Shown: in pieces, positions 32,190 to 41,925 of the stretch | How positions within the stretch are numbered: position 1 is the stretch's first letter | How the letters are laid out: every line of letters begins with the position of its first letter | From: Pseudomonas sp. GV071 | GTDB lineage: Bacteria; Pseudomonadota; Gammaproteobacteria; Pseudomonadales; Pseudomonadaceae | DNA: 64,000 nt | Assembly (NCBI RefSeq): GCF_003050835.1 | Contig: NZ_QAOJ01000012.1 | Span: 62,001 to 126,000 of the forward strand | Reading direction: 5' to 3' | The notes under the pieces: generated by a model | Told to the model about the DNA's origin: nothing | Database searches by the model: none | What the model saw: the letters and a program-made list of their open reading frames with translations, nothing else | Position numbers and translations under genes: made by a program

Positions 32190-33565
32190 CAGGCGATAAA
32201 TTCGCGGATGCTGGCCATAGGCCGGCGCATCACCCAGTAAATCAACGGCACCCGCTCACCCACCAGTTTCACCGTGCCCTTGAGGCCGATACGCTGCCCG
32301 CTGGCCGAGGTGATGGTGGCGCGCACGCGATAAGCGAAGGTGCCATCCGGGCGCGCAGTGGCGCGTGGGCTTATATAGCGCAGGGTACCGGTCAGCGGCG
32401 TCATCGGCGAAGCCGACAGGTACAAATGCACCGTCGCCTGTTCGGCCAAGGGAATGGCATCGCCAATAGGCACCCAGGCTTCGATTTCAACGTCATCGGG
32501 TGCGGCGATCTGCAAAATGCGCTCACCGGTTTGCGCCGGCTTGCCGATCCATTCCGCCGGGTCGTCGAACAGCACGATACCGGCCTGAGGCGCCACCACA
32601 CGGGAACGTTGCGCCACACCTTCAAGAAAAGTGGCCTGGGCCTGCTTCTCGGCGATCTTGCCCAGCAGGGGTGCCAGCTGCGCTTTGGCGCGCGGGTCGT
32701 TCAGCACCAGTTGAGCGGTTTGCCGGTACTCGGCTTGGGCAGTGGACAACGCTTCGCGAGCGACCTCCAACTTGCTGGCAATCGGCGCCTGGTCGAAGGA
32801 AAACAATGGCTGCCCCGCCGTGACCGCCTGGTTCGGTACCACGGCGAACTCGGCGATTACCCCGTCCAGCGGTGCGCGAAGGGTGGCGGGGTTGGCCGGC
32901 ACCAATTCGCCGGGCGCCAGCACCGTGAGGTGCACCGGAATAAACAGCGCTGCAATCGCCAGCACGGCCACGGCAGTACGCCGCCGCCAGCGACTGCCCC
33001 TTGCCGGGGCGCGCCACCAGCGGCGCAGACGAGCCGGCACAGTAGCGGCCGACCACCGCACACTGCCCTGGGTGCCGCGCCAGGCGTGCTGCCAGGTATC
33101 CATCCATTCAGCCAACAAGGCCAATTGCTCGGGAACCCAGGAATTGTCGCCCGCCAGTAGCAAACCGCCCCGGGTCAGGCTGCCGTCGTTGCCATTGCCC
33201 AGGTGCTGCAAAGGCAACCACACGGCGTGGCGCGGCAGCCATTCATCCCAGGCGTCGGTGACCTTGGCCGGCAATTGAGTGGGGTCAACCAGCAGCGGTG
33301 TATCGGCCGTGTACTGGCTGGCCAGGGTCCGGCATAGCGCGTCCAGCCATTGCGCATAGGGCGCATTGCCTTCGACGGCGACGACGCCGGACAGCGTGTG
33401 CACGCCACCGGCATCGAACCACAAGGCCGCCTGCCGATACGGCGCCAGCGCGCGGCTGTCGTTGACGGAGAGAAAGGCCAGCTCGTTGGCACTCTCGGCG
33501 TGGCGGGCGCGTTGCCCCAGTTCCAACAACGACAGCAGTGGATTGAAAGCCGGCCCTGCACTCAT
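32186..33565 (-). CDS. HlyD-like adaptor with large N-terminal domain
   Basis: 459 residues. Residues 1-150 form a GAF-like cytoplasmic domain (AALWFDAGGVHTLSGVVAVE, WLPRHAVWLPLQHLGNGNDG), a single membrane helix follows near 195-215 (AVAVLAIAALFIPVHLTVLA), then a periplasmic HlyD-type part with lipoyl halves (TLRAPLDGVIAEFAVVPNQA, SRVVAPQAGIVLF) around a coiled-coil hairpin. Overlaps the genes on both sides by four bases. It would form the inner-membrane part of a trans-envelope complex with the M50 protein and the TolC-like channel. Confidence 0.8.
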   Translation of the reverse strand: MSAGPAFNPLLSLLELGQRARHAESANELAFLSVNDSRALAPYRQAALWFDAGGVHTLSGVVAVEGNAPYAQWLDALCRTLASQYTADTPLLVDPTQLPAKVTDAWDEWLPRHAVWLPLQHLGNGNDGSLTRGGLLLAGDNSWVPEQLALLAEWMDTWQHAWRGTQGSVRWSAATVPARLRRWWRAPARGSRWRRRTAVAVLAIAALFIPVHLTVLAPGELVPANPATLRAPLDGVIAEFAVVPNQAVTAGQPLFSFDQAPIASKLEVAREALSTAQAEYRQTAQLVLNDPRAKAQLAPLLGKIAEKQAQATFLEGVAQRSRVVAPQAGIVLFDDPAEWIGKPAQTGERILQIAAPDDVEIEAWVPIGDAIPLAEQATVHLYLSASPMTPLTGTLRYISPRATARPDGTFAYRVRATITSASGQRIGLKGTVKLVGERVPLIYWVMRRPMASIREFIAW

Positions 33566-36500
33566 CCAGAAACGCCCGTGGCTACCGCATGTTTGGCCAG
33601 CAAGGCCAGCCGATCGGCGCCGGCACTACGGGCACCACGCAACTGCTCAGTCAAACTGGCACGGCCGGTTGGCTCCGTCGGCTCGGCCTGAACGCGTTTA
33701 TCGCCCTGCCCCTCTTTGCTGACCACCACCTTGAACACTTGGGCAGCAACGTTGCCTTTGCTGTCGCGCGCGGTCACGGTAAAGCTCAAAGTGCCCTCAA
33801 AGCCCATGGGCGGCGTGCCTTCAAAGCGCAGTTTCTTGCCGTCAAATTTAAGCCAGCCAGGCAGCGGGCGGCCGTCGGACTGAGTAGCGCTGAACACCAC
33901 GCCACCCGAACCATCAGCGGAGACAAAACTGTCGGCCGGCAATTGGAAAGAGATCCGCTCGCCAGAGCTCAGGCGTAAATCAGCAATCGGCGCGTAGACA
34001 ATCAGGCCGCTGGTCAAGGCTGAGCCGTCAGCCACCGGGTACAGGGATTGCGCCAGCGAACCGGAGTCCAACACCAGCGGGTTAGGCGTCACCTGGCTCG
34101 GCCAGACGTTTGGTGTTGGCGGCACCATTACCGGCAGAGGTGCAGGCACGTCGGTTGGTGGCAGCGCGACTACCGGCGTGGCGGTGATAGGTAGCGGCAC
34201 GAAAGCGCCGGGGTTTTGCGTTTGTACCGGCAACGGCGGCGGCAGGTCCGAGGATGGGGACGGCAGCGTGCCGACAATCAACTCGTTGTTGCTGGTGTCG
34301 CTGGCAGTGTTGCCCGCCAGGTCGGTGACCGTTGCCGTCACCGAGTACTGGTTATTGAGCACCAGCGTCAGCACGCCCGATGCGGGCACCGCCGTAGCCA
34401 GGTCTAGCGACCAGGCACCGGCAACCGGCGTGACATCATAGGTAGCGCCACCGACAGTCACGGTCAGCGTTTCCCCTGCTGCCAGGTTGGCGGTACCCGT
34501 GAGCACCGGCGTCAGGCTATCGGTGGTCAATGTGTCGACCGTTGCGACGCTGGCTGCGGTATCGAAAACATAGGCTTGCGAGTAAACCGCACCGTCGTTG
34601 CCCGCCCCATCCACCACCTTGACCAGCAGCGTATCGCTGGCGGTCAGTGTCTGCCCGGTCAGTGACCACGTGTTGGCGCCAACGGTGGCACTGGCAATGC
34701 TCCAGGTGGCGCCGTTGTCGAGCGACACATAGACCATTTCGCCCGCCGTCAGATTGGCTGACAGCGTGCCGCTGACAGTTTGCGAGGCCACATTGGTGAT
34801 GAAGTCACTGCCTGAACTCCCGCTATCAGCGGAGAAACCTGCCGACGCAACGCCCGAAGTGGGCGCGGTGGTATCCAGCACATAGGCCGCGCTGGTGGCC
34901 ACGCCGTTATTGCCAGCGGCATCGGTAACCCGCAGTTGCAGGGTGTCGCTGGCGGCCAGCGTCACGCCGTTCCAACTCAAGGTGGTGCCGCTGACCTTGC
35001 TGGTGATATCGGTCCAGGTGGCGCCGTTATCCAGCGAGCCGTATACGATATCCCCCGCTGCCGGGGCGGCGCTCAAGGTGGCGGTAATGGTTTGTGCCGC
35101 CACGTTGGTGATCAGGTCGGTGTTGCTGCTGCCGCTGTCATTGGAAAGCGCGATACCGCTGAAGGTGATGGTGGGCGCCGTGGTATCGAGCACATAGGCG
35201 GCCGATACGGCGGTGCCTATGTTGCCAGCATCATCAACTACTCGCACCTTCAGGGTGCCGCTGCCGCTCAATGTGGTACTCAGCGACCAGGCATTGCTGC
35301 CCACTGCACTGGCGGCCTGGGTCCAGGTGGCACCGTTGTCGAACGAGACATACACGTGCTCATCGCTGGCAAGGTTGGCCGCTAACGTACCGCTGACAGT
35401 CTGCGCGGCCGTCTTGGTAATCAGGTCGGTGCTGGACGTGCCTGTGTCCGCCGAAAACCCTATCGATGCCGCGCTGTTAGTCGGTGCTGCGGTATCGATC
35501 ACGAGATCCTTGTTCGCCCCCAGCGAACCGGCGGAGCCAGGCGTAGCCAAGGCGATCGACGCATTCTGTTGCGAGCCACCCGCATCGCGAATAGACGCAC
35601 CATTGAGCTGCAATGCGTTGGTGCTGCTGTAGTCGAGGTCCGCGCTGTTTTCGCCGACGCCTACGGTGTAACTGAAGCTCAACGTACTGCTACCAGAACC
35701 TCCCACGTACGTAGCCGTGCCACCACTTTCGAGCGTGAGAATGGGTGTACCACCGGTGGTATCAACGTTCACGGCGGTGCTGAAATCGACGGTGATGGTA
35801 ATGGTCTGGCCTGCACCGTAGCTGCCCGACGCGGTAGTCGCGCTAACGCCGGTAATGCTCGGGCTGGAGCCATCGACATCGACCCCAGCGGTACTGCCCA
35901 CGGAATTAAGTGTGGTCGTGGCAGCGTTGCCGGCGGTGTCGTTGAGGGTACCGCCATTGGTCGACAGCGCCCCGATGGTGATGCCGTTTGCATCAACGTC
36001 ACCATTGACCACCGTGTAGCGGAACGTCAACGCGCTGGTGCCGGAGCCGGAGACGTACTGCGCATAACGCGTGGTGGCGCCCACTACCAAGGCAATACGG
36101 GGCGAGCCGCCGGAGGTGTCGACCGTTACCGCCTCGTCGAAATTGACGGTCAGGTCCAGGGAGTCGCCGCTGTAATAGGTGCCATTGGCCGGCACGGAAA
36201 CAGACGCGACGCTGGGCGCCGTGGTATCGACGACGACGGTGAGCGCTGCCGAGGCCGCCGAGGCATTGCCGGCTGTATCGGTGGCGACGGCGGTAATGCT
36301 GTGGCTGGCATTGCTCAGTGCACCGGAGGTAAAACTCCAGACCCCACCGCTGGCCAGCGCAGTACCCAGCAGCGTGGCGCCATCGTAAATGCTCACCGTG
36401 CTGCCACTTTCGGCGGTGCCGCTAAAGGTGGGCGTGTTGTCGCTGGTGATACGGTCGGTGTTGGAGGCGCCGGTATCGCTGGCGCTGGCTAATACCGGGG

Positions 36501-38913
36501 CAGGCGGTGTGGCTGGGGCGGTGGTGTCCAGCGTGTAGGCGTGCGAGGCGGTCGCGCCGTTATTGCCGGCTGCATCCACGACTCTTAACTGCAGCGTACC
36601 GCTGCCAATGAGGGTAACGCCGTTCCAGTTCAGGCTGGTGCCTGACACTTTGCTGGTGATATCGGTCCAGGTGGCGCCGTTATCCAGCGAGCCGTACACC
36701 ACGTCACCCGCAGCCAACACGCCGCTCAGGGTGGCGCTGATGGTTTGCGCAGCGGTCTTGGTAATAAAGTCGCCAGCGGTACCGGTGTCGGCGGAAAGCG
36801 CCAGGGCGCCGATAGTCGTGGTCGGTGCAGTGGTGTCATAGACATAGGCTTGCGATAGCACCGTACCTTTGTTGCCGGCCAGGTCATTGACCATGACCTT
36901 GAGCGTGCTGCTGCCAGCCAGCGTAACCCCGGCCAGCGACCAGGCGTTGCTGCCTACCGTAGCGGTGGCGGCGGTCCAGGTGCTGCCATTGTCCAGCGAC
37001 ACATACACGGTTTCGCCGCTGGCCAGGTTGGCTGACAAGGTGCCGCTGATAGTCTGCGCAGCGGTTTTGGTGATGAAATCGGTGTTGGATGAACCGGTAT
37101 CTGCAGAAAAACTCGCCGTGCTTACGGTGGTGGTCGGCGCAGTGGTATCGAGCGTATAGCTTCGCACGCTGACGCTACTGTCGTTACCGGCGCGGTCGGT
37201 CACCATGAACAGCAACGACTGGTTGGTGGCGCTCAGGGTGGCGCCCGTCCAGGTCAGGGTGGTGCCGCTGACCTTGGCGGTGACGTCCGTCCAGGTGTTG
37301 CCGCTGTCGGTCGAGGCCCACACCACGTCGGTAGCGGCCGGCGCGCCGCTCAACGTAGCCGTGACGGTCTGGCTGGCGGTGTTGGTGACCAGGTCGCCGG
37401 GAGTACCGGTATCTGCCGAAAACGCAAACCCGCTGAAGCTGATGGTGGGTGGGGTCGTGTCAAGCTGGTAGGTGTGGGTGTACGCCACACTGGAGCCCGT
37501 CGCGTCGGTCACTCGAGCTTGAAAGGTGTTGCTGCCGGACAGCGTGGTCGTGGTACTCCAGGAACTGCTGCCAACCGCGAAGGTGGTCGCGTTGTTCCAG
37601 CTTGCACCGTTGTCGTAAGAAACCTCGACGCGCTGGCCCGACACTAGGTTGGCTGATAGCGTGCCGGAAATAGTTTGACTGGCGACGTTAGTAATAAAGT
37701 CGCCTGGCGTACCGGTGTCGGCACTGAGGCTGGCGGCGACCACGTTCGGGGTGTTGCGGATGTCACTGATGTCGAAAGACTGAAACAGACCGAAGTCTCC
37801 CGAGCTCAAGACCACCTGCTTAACATCGTTGAGCGGAACGCCGAACGACGAGGTGGACACCGTCTGCCAGCCATTGGCGAGCGAGTTGAGGACAAAAAAG
37901 CCTGTCGTATTGTCGGCATAGGTAAAGGAGACCGTCAGGCTCGAAGTCAGTACGCCAACCTGGAACGAGTTGAGGTCAAACGAGTAGCCTGGTGGCGCGG
38001 AGATCGTCAGTTTGATTTCGTTGGTCGGCCCCTCATAGGCATACAGCCCATCAGTACCATAACTACCATCGATGCCAAGACCACCGGCTGAGGCACCGCC
38101 CGAGAACGTGACGTTTTGGCCGTCGATGTTTTTTACCACTGTCGTAGACGTGTAATCAGCGTCAGACCCGGTAAAGGTGGCCAACCCAAGTACACCTTCG
38201 TAGCCGGCAATGGCCAGCGCATCGGCATCGATCTTGCCCGCGTGCGCCTCCAGCACCCAGTCACCGCCGGCTGCGGCGCCGCCGGTAAAGTTGGTCGAGG
38301 CTGCCACATCAGCGCCGGTGGCGCTGGCCAGGCCGTCCAAGAGCGCGCTGCCATTGCCCCCTGCCACATCACAGCCGTACAACAGCAAATCCCCATCCGC
38401 CGTCAGCGCCTGGCCCAACTGCGCCAGCTCAGCTTGCGTGGTGGCATCGCTTAGCGAGGCTTCGGTCAGATGGTTGGTACCCAGGTTTAGCGTGCCTTCG
38501 CTGCCGTGGGACAGAATATGAATCGCGTCATAGCCGGTCTGCGTTGCCGCCCACTGGGCGATCTGCGCCAGACCATCCTTGCTGCCGTCGAACTCGACAA
38601 TACCCACGCCGTCGCGGATACCGGCTTCCAGGCTTTTGTAATTGGCCAGCGAGGTGTCCACCAGCACCACTTCTTTCTTGCCTTCATCTTTTAGCGGCTC
38701 GGCGGCGCGCACTACCACAGCAGGTGGCACCGGTGGCGTGGTGTCGTGGGCCGTGGCGGCGTGGGCGGCATCAACTGCCGCGCCGTCGAACATAAAGCGC
38801 TGCTCCAGCGGCAGCAGTTGCGAGGCATGGCGCAGGGGGCGGCGTTGGCTGGCGACTGGGGAGGAAAGAGGTTCACCAGCGGCACTACGCAGGGCAGAAA
38901 TTAGTGAGTTCAC
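33562..38913 (-). CDS. Giant surface protein with LEPR-type motif, DUF4347 and Ig-like repeats
   Basis: 1,783 residues, GTG start behind GGAG. An LEPR-XLL-like motif (LEQRFMFDGAA, 36-46) is followed by DUF4347 (about 82-245), whose IHILSHGSEG (131-140) and LLYGCDVAGG (C181) fit the His/Cys pair of caspase-like (clan CD) proteases. Then about ten Ig-like repeats: seven of one kind (each near SADTG, ITKTAAQTISGTL, DNGATW, DAAGN, LDTTAP), and others of SwmB/Big type. A Pro-rich linker and a cadherin-like domain (GWLKFDGKKLRFEGTP) close the protein. No RTX repeats are seen. Probable adhesin and substrate of the operon's export proteins. Confidence 0.85.
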   Translation of the reverse strand: MNSLISALRSAAGEPLSSPVASQRRPLRHASQLLPLEQRFMFDGAAVDAAHAATAHDTTPPVPPAVVVRAAEPLKDEGKKEVVLVDTSLANYKSLEAGIRDGVGIVEFDGSKDGLAQIAQWAATQTGYDAIHILSHGSEGTLNLGTNHLTEASLSDATTQAELAQLGQALTADGDLLLYGCDVAGGNGSALLDGLASATGADVAASTNFTGGAAAGGDWVLEAHAGKIDADALAIAGYEGVLGLATFTGSDADYTSTTVVKNIDGQNVTFSGGASAGGLGIDGSYGTDGLYAYEGPTNEIKLTISAPPGYSFDLNSFQVGVLTSSLTVSFTYADNTTGFFVLNSLANGWQTVSTSSFGVPLNDVKQVVLSSGDFGLFQSFDISDIRNTPNVVAASLSADTGTPGDFITNVASQTISGTLSANLVSGQRVEVSYDNGASWNNATTFAVGSSSWSTTTTLSGSNTFQARVTDATGSSVAYTHTYQLDTTPPTISFSGFAFSADTGTPGDLVTNTASQTVTATLSGAPAATDVVWASTDSGNTWTDVTAKVSGTTLTWTGATLSATNQSLLFMVTDRAGNDSSVSVRSYTLDTTAPTTTVSTASFSADTGSSNTDFITKTAAQTISGTLSANLASGETVYVSLDNGSTWTAATATVGSNAWSLAGVTLAGSSTLKVMVNDLAGNKGTVLSQAYVYDTTAPTTTIGALALSADTGTAGDFITKTAAQTISATLSGVLAAGDVVYGSLDNGATWTDITSKVSGTSLNWNGVTLIGSGTLQLRVVDAAGNNGATASHAYTLDTTAPATPPAPVLASASDTGASNTDRITSDNTPTFSGTAESGSTVSIYDGATLLGTALASGGVWSFTSGALSNASHSITAVATDTAGNASAASAALTVVVDTTAPSVASVSVPANGTYYSGDSLDLTVNFDEAVTVDTSGGSPRIALVVGATTRYAQYVSGSGTSALTFRYTVVNGDVDANGITIGALSTNGGTLNDTAGNAATTTLNSVGSTAGVDVDGSSPSITGVSATTASGSYGAGQTITITVDFSTAVNVDTTGGTPILTLESGGTATYVGGSGSSTLSFSYTVGVGENSADLDYSSTNALQLNGASIRDAGGSQQNASIALATPGSAGSLGANKDLVIDTAAPTNSAASIGFSADTGTSSTDLITKTAAQTVSGTLAANLASDEHVYVSFDNGATWTQAASAVGSNAWSLSTTLSGSGTLKVRVVDDAGNIGTAVSAAYVLDTTAPTITFSGIALSNDSGSSNTDLITNVAAQTITATLSAAPAAGDIVYGSLDNGATWTDITSKVSGTTLSWNGVTLAASDTLQLRVTDAAGNNGVATSAAYVLDTTAPTSGVASAGFSADSGSSGSDFITNVASQTVSGTLSANLTAGEMVYVSLDNGATWSIASATVGANTWSLTGQTLTASDTLLVKVVDGAGNDGAVYSQAYVFDTAASVATVDTLTTDSLTPVLTGTANLAAGETLTVTVGGATYDVTPVAGAWSLDLATAVPASGVLTLVLNNQYSVTATVTDLAGNTASDTSNNELIVGTLPSPSSDLPPPLPVQTQNPGAFVPLPITATPVVALPPTDVPAPLPVMVPPTPNVWPSQVTPNPLVLDSGSLAQSLYPVADGSALTSGLIVYAPIADLRLSSGERISFQLPADSFVSADGSGGVVFSATQSDGRPLPGWLKFDGKKLRFEGTPPMGFEGTLSFTVTARDSKGNVAAQVFKVVVSKEGQGDKRVQAEPTEPTGRASLTEQLRGARSAGADRLALLAKHAVATGVSG

Positions 38914-38991
38914 GGCTAGCTCCAGAAAGTGGCGCGTTTAACACGTTTGAACAATCCAGCAGGTAACAGCATGGGCGACGGATTGCAGCGC

Positions 38992-39750
38992 TCAGGGTTG
39001 CGGCGCCGCCATCTGAACCCTGCCGCTCATGCCGGCAATCAGTTCGTTGAAATGGCCATCGATCACGGCGGTCAGTTTGACCGACTGGCTGACCGGGTCG
39101 ACCCGCGCGCCGATGCGTTGCACCTTGGCCGGGTAGCTCTTGCCGGTTTCGTCGATATTCACTTCAAACGCCGTACCCTCGCGCACCCAAGCCAGCCAGC
39201 GCGACGGCACGATAAATTCAAGCTCAAGCTGGCTGTCGTCAATGATGTCCAACAACGCCTGACCAGCCTGCACATACTGCTGCTCGCGGACCTTCTGCTC
39301 GGCAATGCGCCCGGCAAACGGCGCGGCGATCTGGCATTTGCCAATCAGCGCGCGGTTGCCCGCCACATCTGCCTGGGCCTTGAGCACCTCGGCCTTGGAA
39401 ATCTCCAATTCCATCTGCCCTACCGAATTGAGTTCGGCGAGTTTCTGGTTTCCGCGCCAGGCCGCGTTAGCGGCCATCAGCGCAGCATCGGCCTTGGCCA
39501 ACTGGGCCTGTTGCAAGGTGCAATCGAACTGCACCAGCACCTGGCCCTGTTTAAATGCCGCGCCTTCACGCAACGGAAAGCGGTTGATCTTGGCGCCGAC
39601 TTCCGCCGCCAACGTGGTGTAGCGCAGTGGCGACAGCTGGGCGCGGATTTCGCGGTTATCCAGCGCCGTACCACTGCCCTCGCCTGCTGCATTGACCGCC
39701 GGGGCCAGCACACACAAACCGGCCACCAGCAGTTGCCGCATCGGCGTCAC
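38992..39750 (-). CDS. Periplasmic adaptor (RND/HlyD type)
   Basis: 252 residues with a signal peptide (MRQLLVAGLCVLAPAVNA). Lipoyl halves (AEVGAKINRFPLREGAAFKQ and CQIAAPFAGRIAEQKVREQQ) flank a short coiled-coil hairpin, followed by a beta-barrel (GKSYPAKVQRIGARVDPVSQ). It would bridge an inner-membrane partner and the TolC-like channel. ATGA overlap with the channel gene upstream; 78 bases separate it from the giant gene. No RND pump or ABC transporter gene is nearby. Confidence 0.85.
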   Translation of the reverse strand: MTPMRQLLVAGLCVLAPAVNAAGEGSGTALDNREIRAQLSPLRYTTLAAEVGAKINRFPLREGAAFKQGQVLVQFDCTLQQAQLAKADAALMAANAAWRGNQKLAELNSVGQMELEISKAEVLKAQADVAGNRALIGKCQIAAPFAGRIAEQKVREQQYVQAGQALLDIIDDSQLELEFIVPSRWLAWVREGTAFEVNIDETGKSYPAKVQRIGARVDPVSQSVKLTAVIDGHFNELIAGMSGRVQMAAPQP

Positions 39751-41315
39751 TCGCGAACGTCCTCAGCCGGCAGCTTGCCTTGGTCCCATACCTGCAACGA
39801 CTGGCCCACCGCGGCAGTCAGTTGGCTCAGCGGCATATCGGAAGTGCCATCGACTACCGGCTCCATACCCAGGGTCGCTTGCAAGCGCGAGGCGGCGGCC
39901 TGGGCGTTGGACAAGGCCTGGTAGCGGCGCAGTTGCGACAGCACGGCGGTGCTTTGTTGGGAGATACGGTCCAGCGCCGATTGTTTCTGCACGCTTTCCT
40001 GGTTGGCCACGTGCTGGGCCAGGCGGCTATCCACCTGGGCAATGGCATCCGAGCGCTCGTACTGGCGCGCGGTATTGGCGTATTGCAGGCGGGCGATATG
40101 CAGCTGGCTCAGCACCGCCATCTGGATCGCCATGCGGCGCTGGTCGGCCAGCGCCACACCGGCATCGGCCAACTTCAGTTGCTGCGGCGCCGACACCAGG
40201 CCCATCAGGTTGTAGGCGATCTGCACGCTCGCCTCGTTCCAGTTTTCGTGGATCAGGTATTTGTCGTCGCTGTGGTTATAGCCGTAGTTGAACGACAAAC
40301 CAGGGAACAGTTTCAGCAGCGTGCGATGGGTTTCTTCCTGGGCGATACGGGCGTTATAGATGCCCTCGCGCAGGTCCGGGTTACGCAGCAGCGCCACTTC
40401 TTCCAGCTTGTCAGTGGGCTGTTGCAGCCACAGAGTGTTTACCGTCGCAGTGGGTTCGACCACGGTGTACGGCACGGTCAGCGGCAAGGACGTGAGCGCG
40501 GCCAGCTCGGTGCTGGCGGTGGAAAGCTCCTGCTCGATGGTTTCCAGCAAACGCAGGTTTTCCAGCAGTTGGCGCTGATAGCGCAGCGGCTCCAGCGGCG
40601 AGCGAATGCGGTCGTCTTCGGCTTGGCGCGCATCGGACAGGGCTTTTTCGGACTCGGCGATGGTGGCCTTGAGCACCGGCACCAGTTTTTGCGCCGCCAC
40701 TACGCGCCAGTAGGTGGCGCGTACATCCAGGATCAAGGTATGCAGCGCCTTGCGCCGCCGCTCACCGGCAATCAGCACGCGGTCGGCATTCTGCCGCGCG
40801 GCGTAGTAGCTCTGGCCAAAGTCCAGCAGGCTCCAGGAAATGCCGATCTGCGAGGTCACCACTTCGCGGCTGGAGGAAATATAGGGGTTGGCCAGCGACG
40901 GCTCGCCGGTCACCGAGTCTTCGCTTTCGGTGATCAGGTCGTTATTGCGGTTACGGTAGCCGGCCGAGGTAATCAGCTTGGGCAGCATGTCGTACTTGCC
41001 AACCTCAAAGGTGCCCTGGGCCACGGCTTCTTCCATGGCGCGGTAACGGCGGTCGGCGTTGTACTTGATCGCCCGGGCAATCGCCTCATCGAGCGACAGC
41101 GGGCCGGTCAGCGGCTCGACGCCTTCGCTTAGCGTGGCCTTGTCTTGCGCGACAGTGGTACGGACTTCGTCGGTAGTCAGGCGCGACGACTCCAGGTCCA
41201 GGGTCGAACAGCCGCTTAACACCAACACGCTAATGGCGGCGCTGGCGGCGGTTTTGAAAAGGCTTGGAAGGTGAATGGCGGAAGCTGAAAAGCGCTTCCC
41301 TGACGCAAATTCCAT
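39747..41315 (-). CDS. TolC-like outer-membrane channel lipoprotein
   Basis: 522 residues from the ATG at 41315 behind AGGGGAGC. Signal with lipobox VLVLSGC, then the two-fold TolC repeat: LSLDEAIARAIKYNADRRYR with GISWSLLDFGQSYYAARQNA in the first half, and LRNPDLREGIYNARIAQEET with IAYNLMGLVSAPQQLKLADA in the second. First gene of the leftward export operon, so the promoter should be right of 41315. It would be the outer-membrane exit for the giant protein. Confidence 0.9.
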   Translation of the reverse strand: MEFASGKRFSASAIHLPSLFKTAASAAISVLVLSGCSTLDLESSRLTTDEVRTTVAQDKATLSEGVEPLTGPLSLDEAIARAIKYNADRRYRAMEEAVAQGTFEVGKYDMLPKLITSAGYRNRNNDLITESEDSVTGEPSLANPYISSSREVVTSQIGISWSLLDFGQSYYAARQNADRVLIAGERRRKALHTLILDVRATYWRVVAAQKLVPVLKATIAESEKALSDARQAEDDRIRSPLEPLRYQRQLLENLRLLETIEQELSTASTELAALTSLPLTVPYTVVEPTATVNTLWLQQPTDKLEEVALLRNPDLREGIYNARIAQEETHRTLLKLFPGLSFNYGYNHSDDKYLIHENWNEASVQIAYNLMGLVSAPQQLKLADAGVALADQRRMAIQMAVLSQLHIARLQYANTARQYERSDAIAQVDSRLAQHVANQESVQKQSALDRISQQSTAVLSQLRRYQALSNAQAAASRLQATLGMEPVVDGTSDMPLSQLTAAVGQSLQVWDQGKLPAEDVRE

Positions 41316-41713
41316 ATGGTGCTCCCCTGAGCAGAAGTCGGTGCGGCCTGTCACTGGCCCCATTTCTTATTGGTGTTGTAAGTCTTGCCTGAAACGGACG
41401 CGGTGTACCCCGCCTCTCGCTCGTTTTAATCCTGCTAGCGCTCTTCAGGCTGCCCTAGAAACCTGACACGGACCGGTGCTGGTGGCCCGCAAAAGCGCAA
41501 AGAAACCGAGTCTATCCGAGCCAAGGCATTTCTGAGAAGCACGAAGAAAATGGGCAAAGCTGCCAAAGATGATTCTCAGGCGTTAGCGAAAACAGCCAAT
41601 CAGGGCGGCGGCCGGGGCTGTATGCCCCTTGTTCCAGGGACATGGATCATCGTTTGCCGTTATCCCCACGGGGGCTAGGGGCCCCGCTTGCGGGAGAGGG
41701 GCCGGGGTGAGGG
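41316..41713. other. Gap upstream of the export operon
   Basis: 400 bases without a gene. Should hold the operon promoter; no clear boxes chosen. Near its right side (about 41680-41716) is GCTTGCGGGAGAGGGGCC, GGGGTGAGGG, which matches 30046-30076 (GCTTGCGGGAGAGGGACTGG) at the other side of the operon in the same orientation. Confidence 0.4.
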
Positions 41714-41842
41714 CTACGGCTGGTGCGAACTGTCCGGCGGCGGTTCGCTGTTATTGCTCAAGGTAATGGCAATGGAGTGCTCGGTGCCGTCCACGCTGGT
41801 GACCACTATCTTGTCTTCCAGGCTCTTGCCCGCAAAAAAGGG
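41714..41842 (-). pseudogene. 3' remnant of a VCBS-like surface protein
   Basis: 42 codons ending in a stop at 41714 read AGKSLEDKIVVTSVDGTEHS, IAITLSNNSEPPP. This is the look of a VCBS/cadherin-type repeat from a large adhesin. No start is present and the reading fails upstream. It may be the tail of an older surface-protein gene that stood here. Confidence 0.5.
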
Positions 41843-41925
41843 AATCAACAAACACGGAGGTCTCACTCCAAGAACTTTCAGACCTATATCACCGCAATGA
41901 ACCTATCCAACATGGAGCTCAAACC

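Noticed and set aside
35569..36492. 307-codon plus-strand frame inside the giant gene
   Set aside because: Antisense shadow created by the biased repeats of the surface protein.
39780..41132. 450-codon plus-strand frame opposite the TolC-like gene
   Set aside because: Antisense shadow; Gln/Gly/Ala-rich and without a ribosome site.
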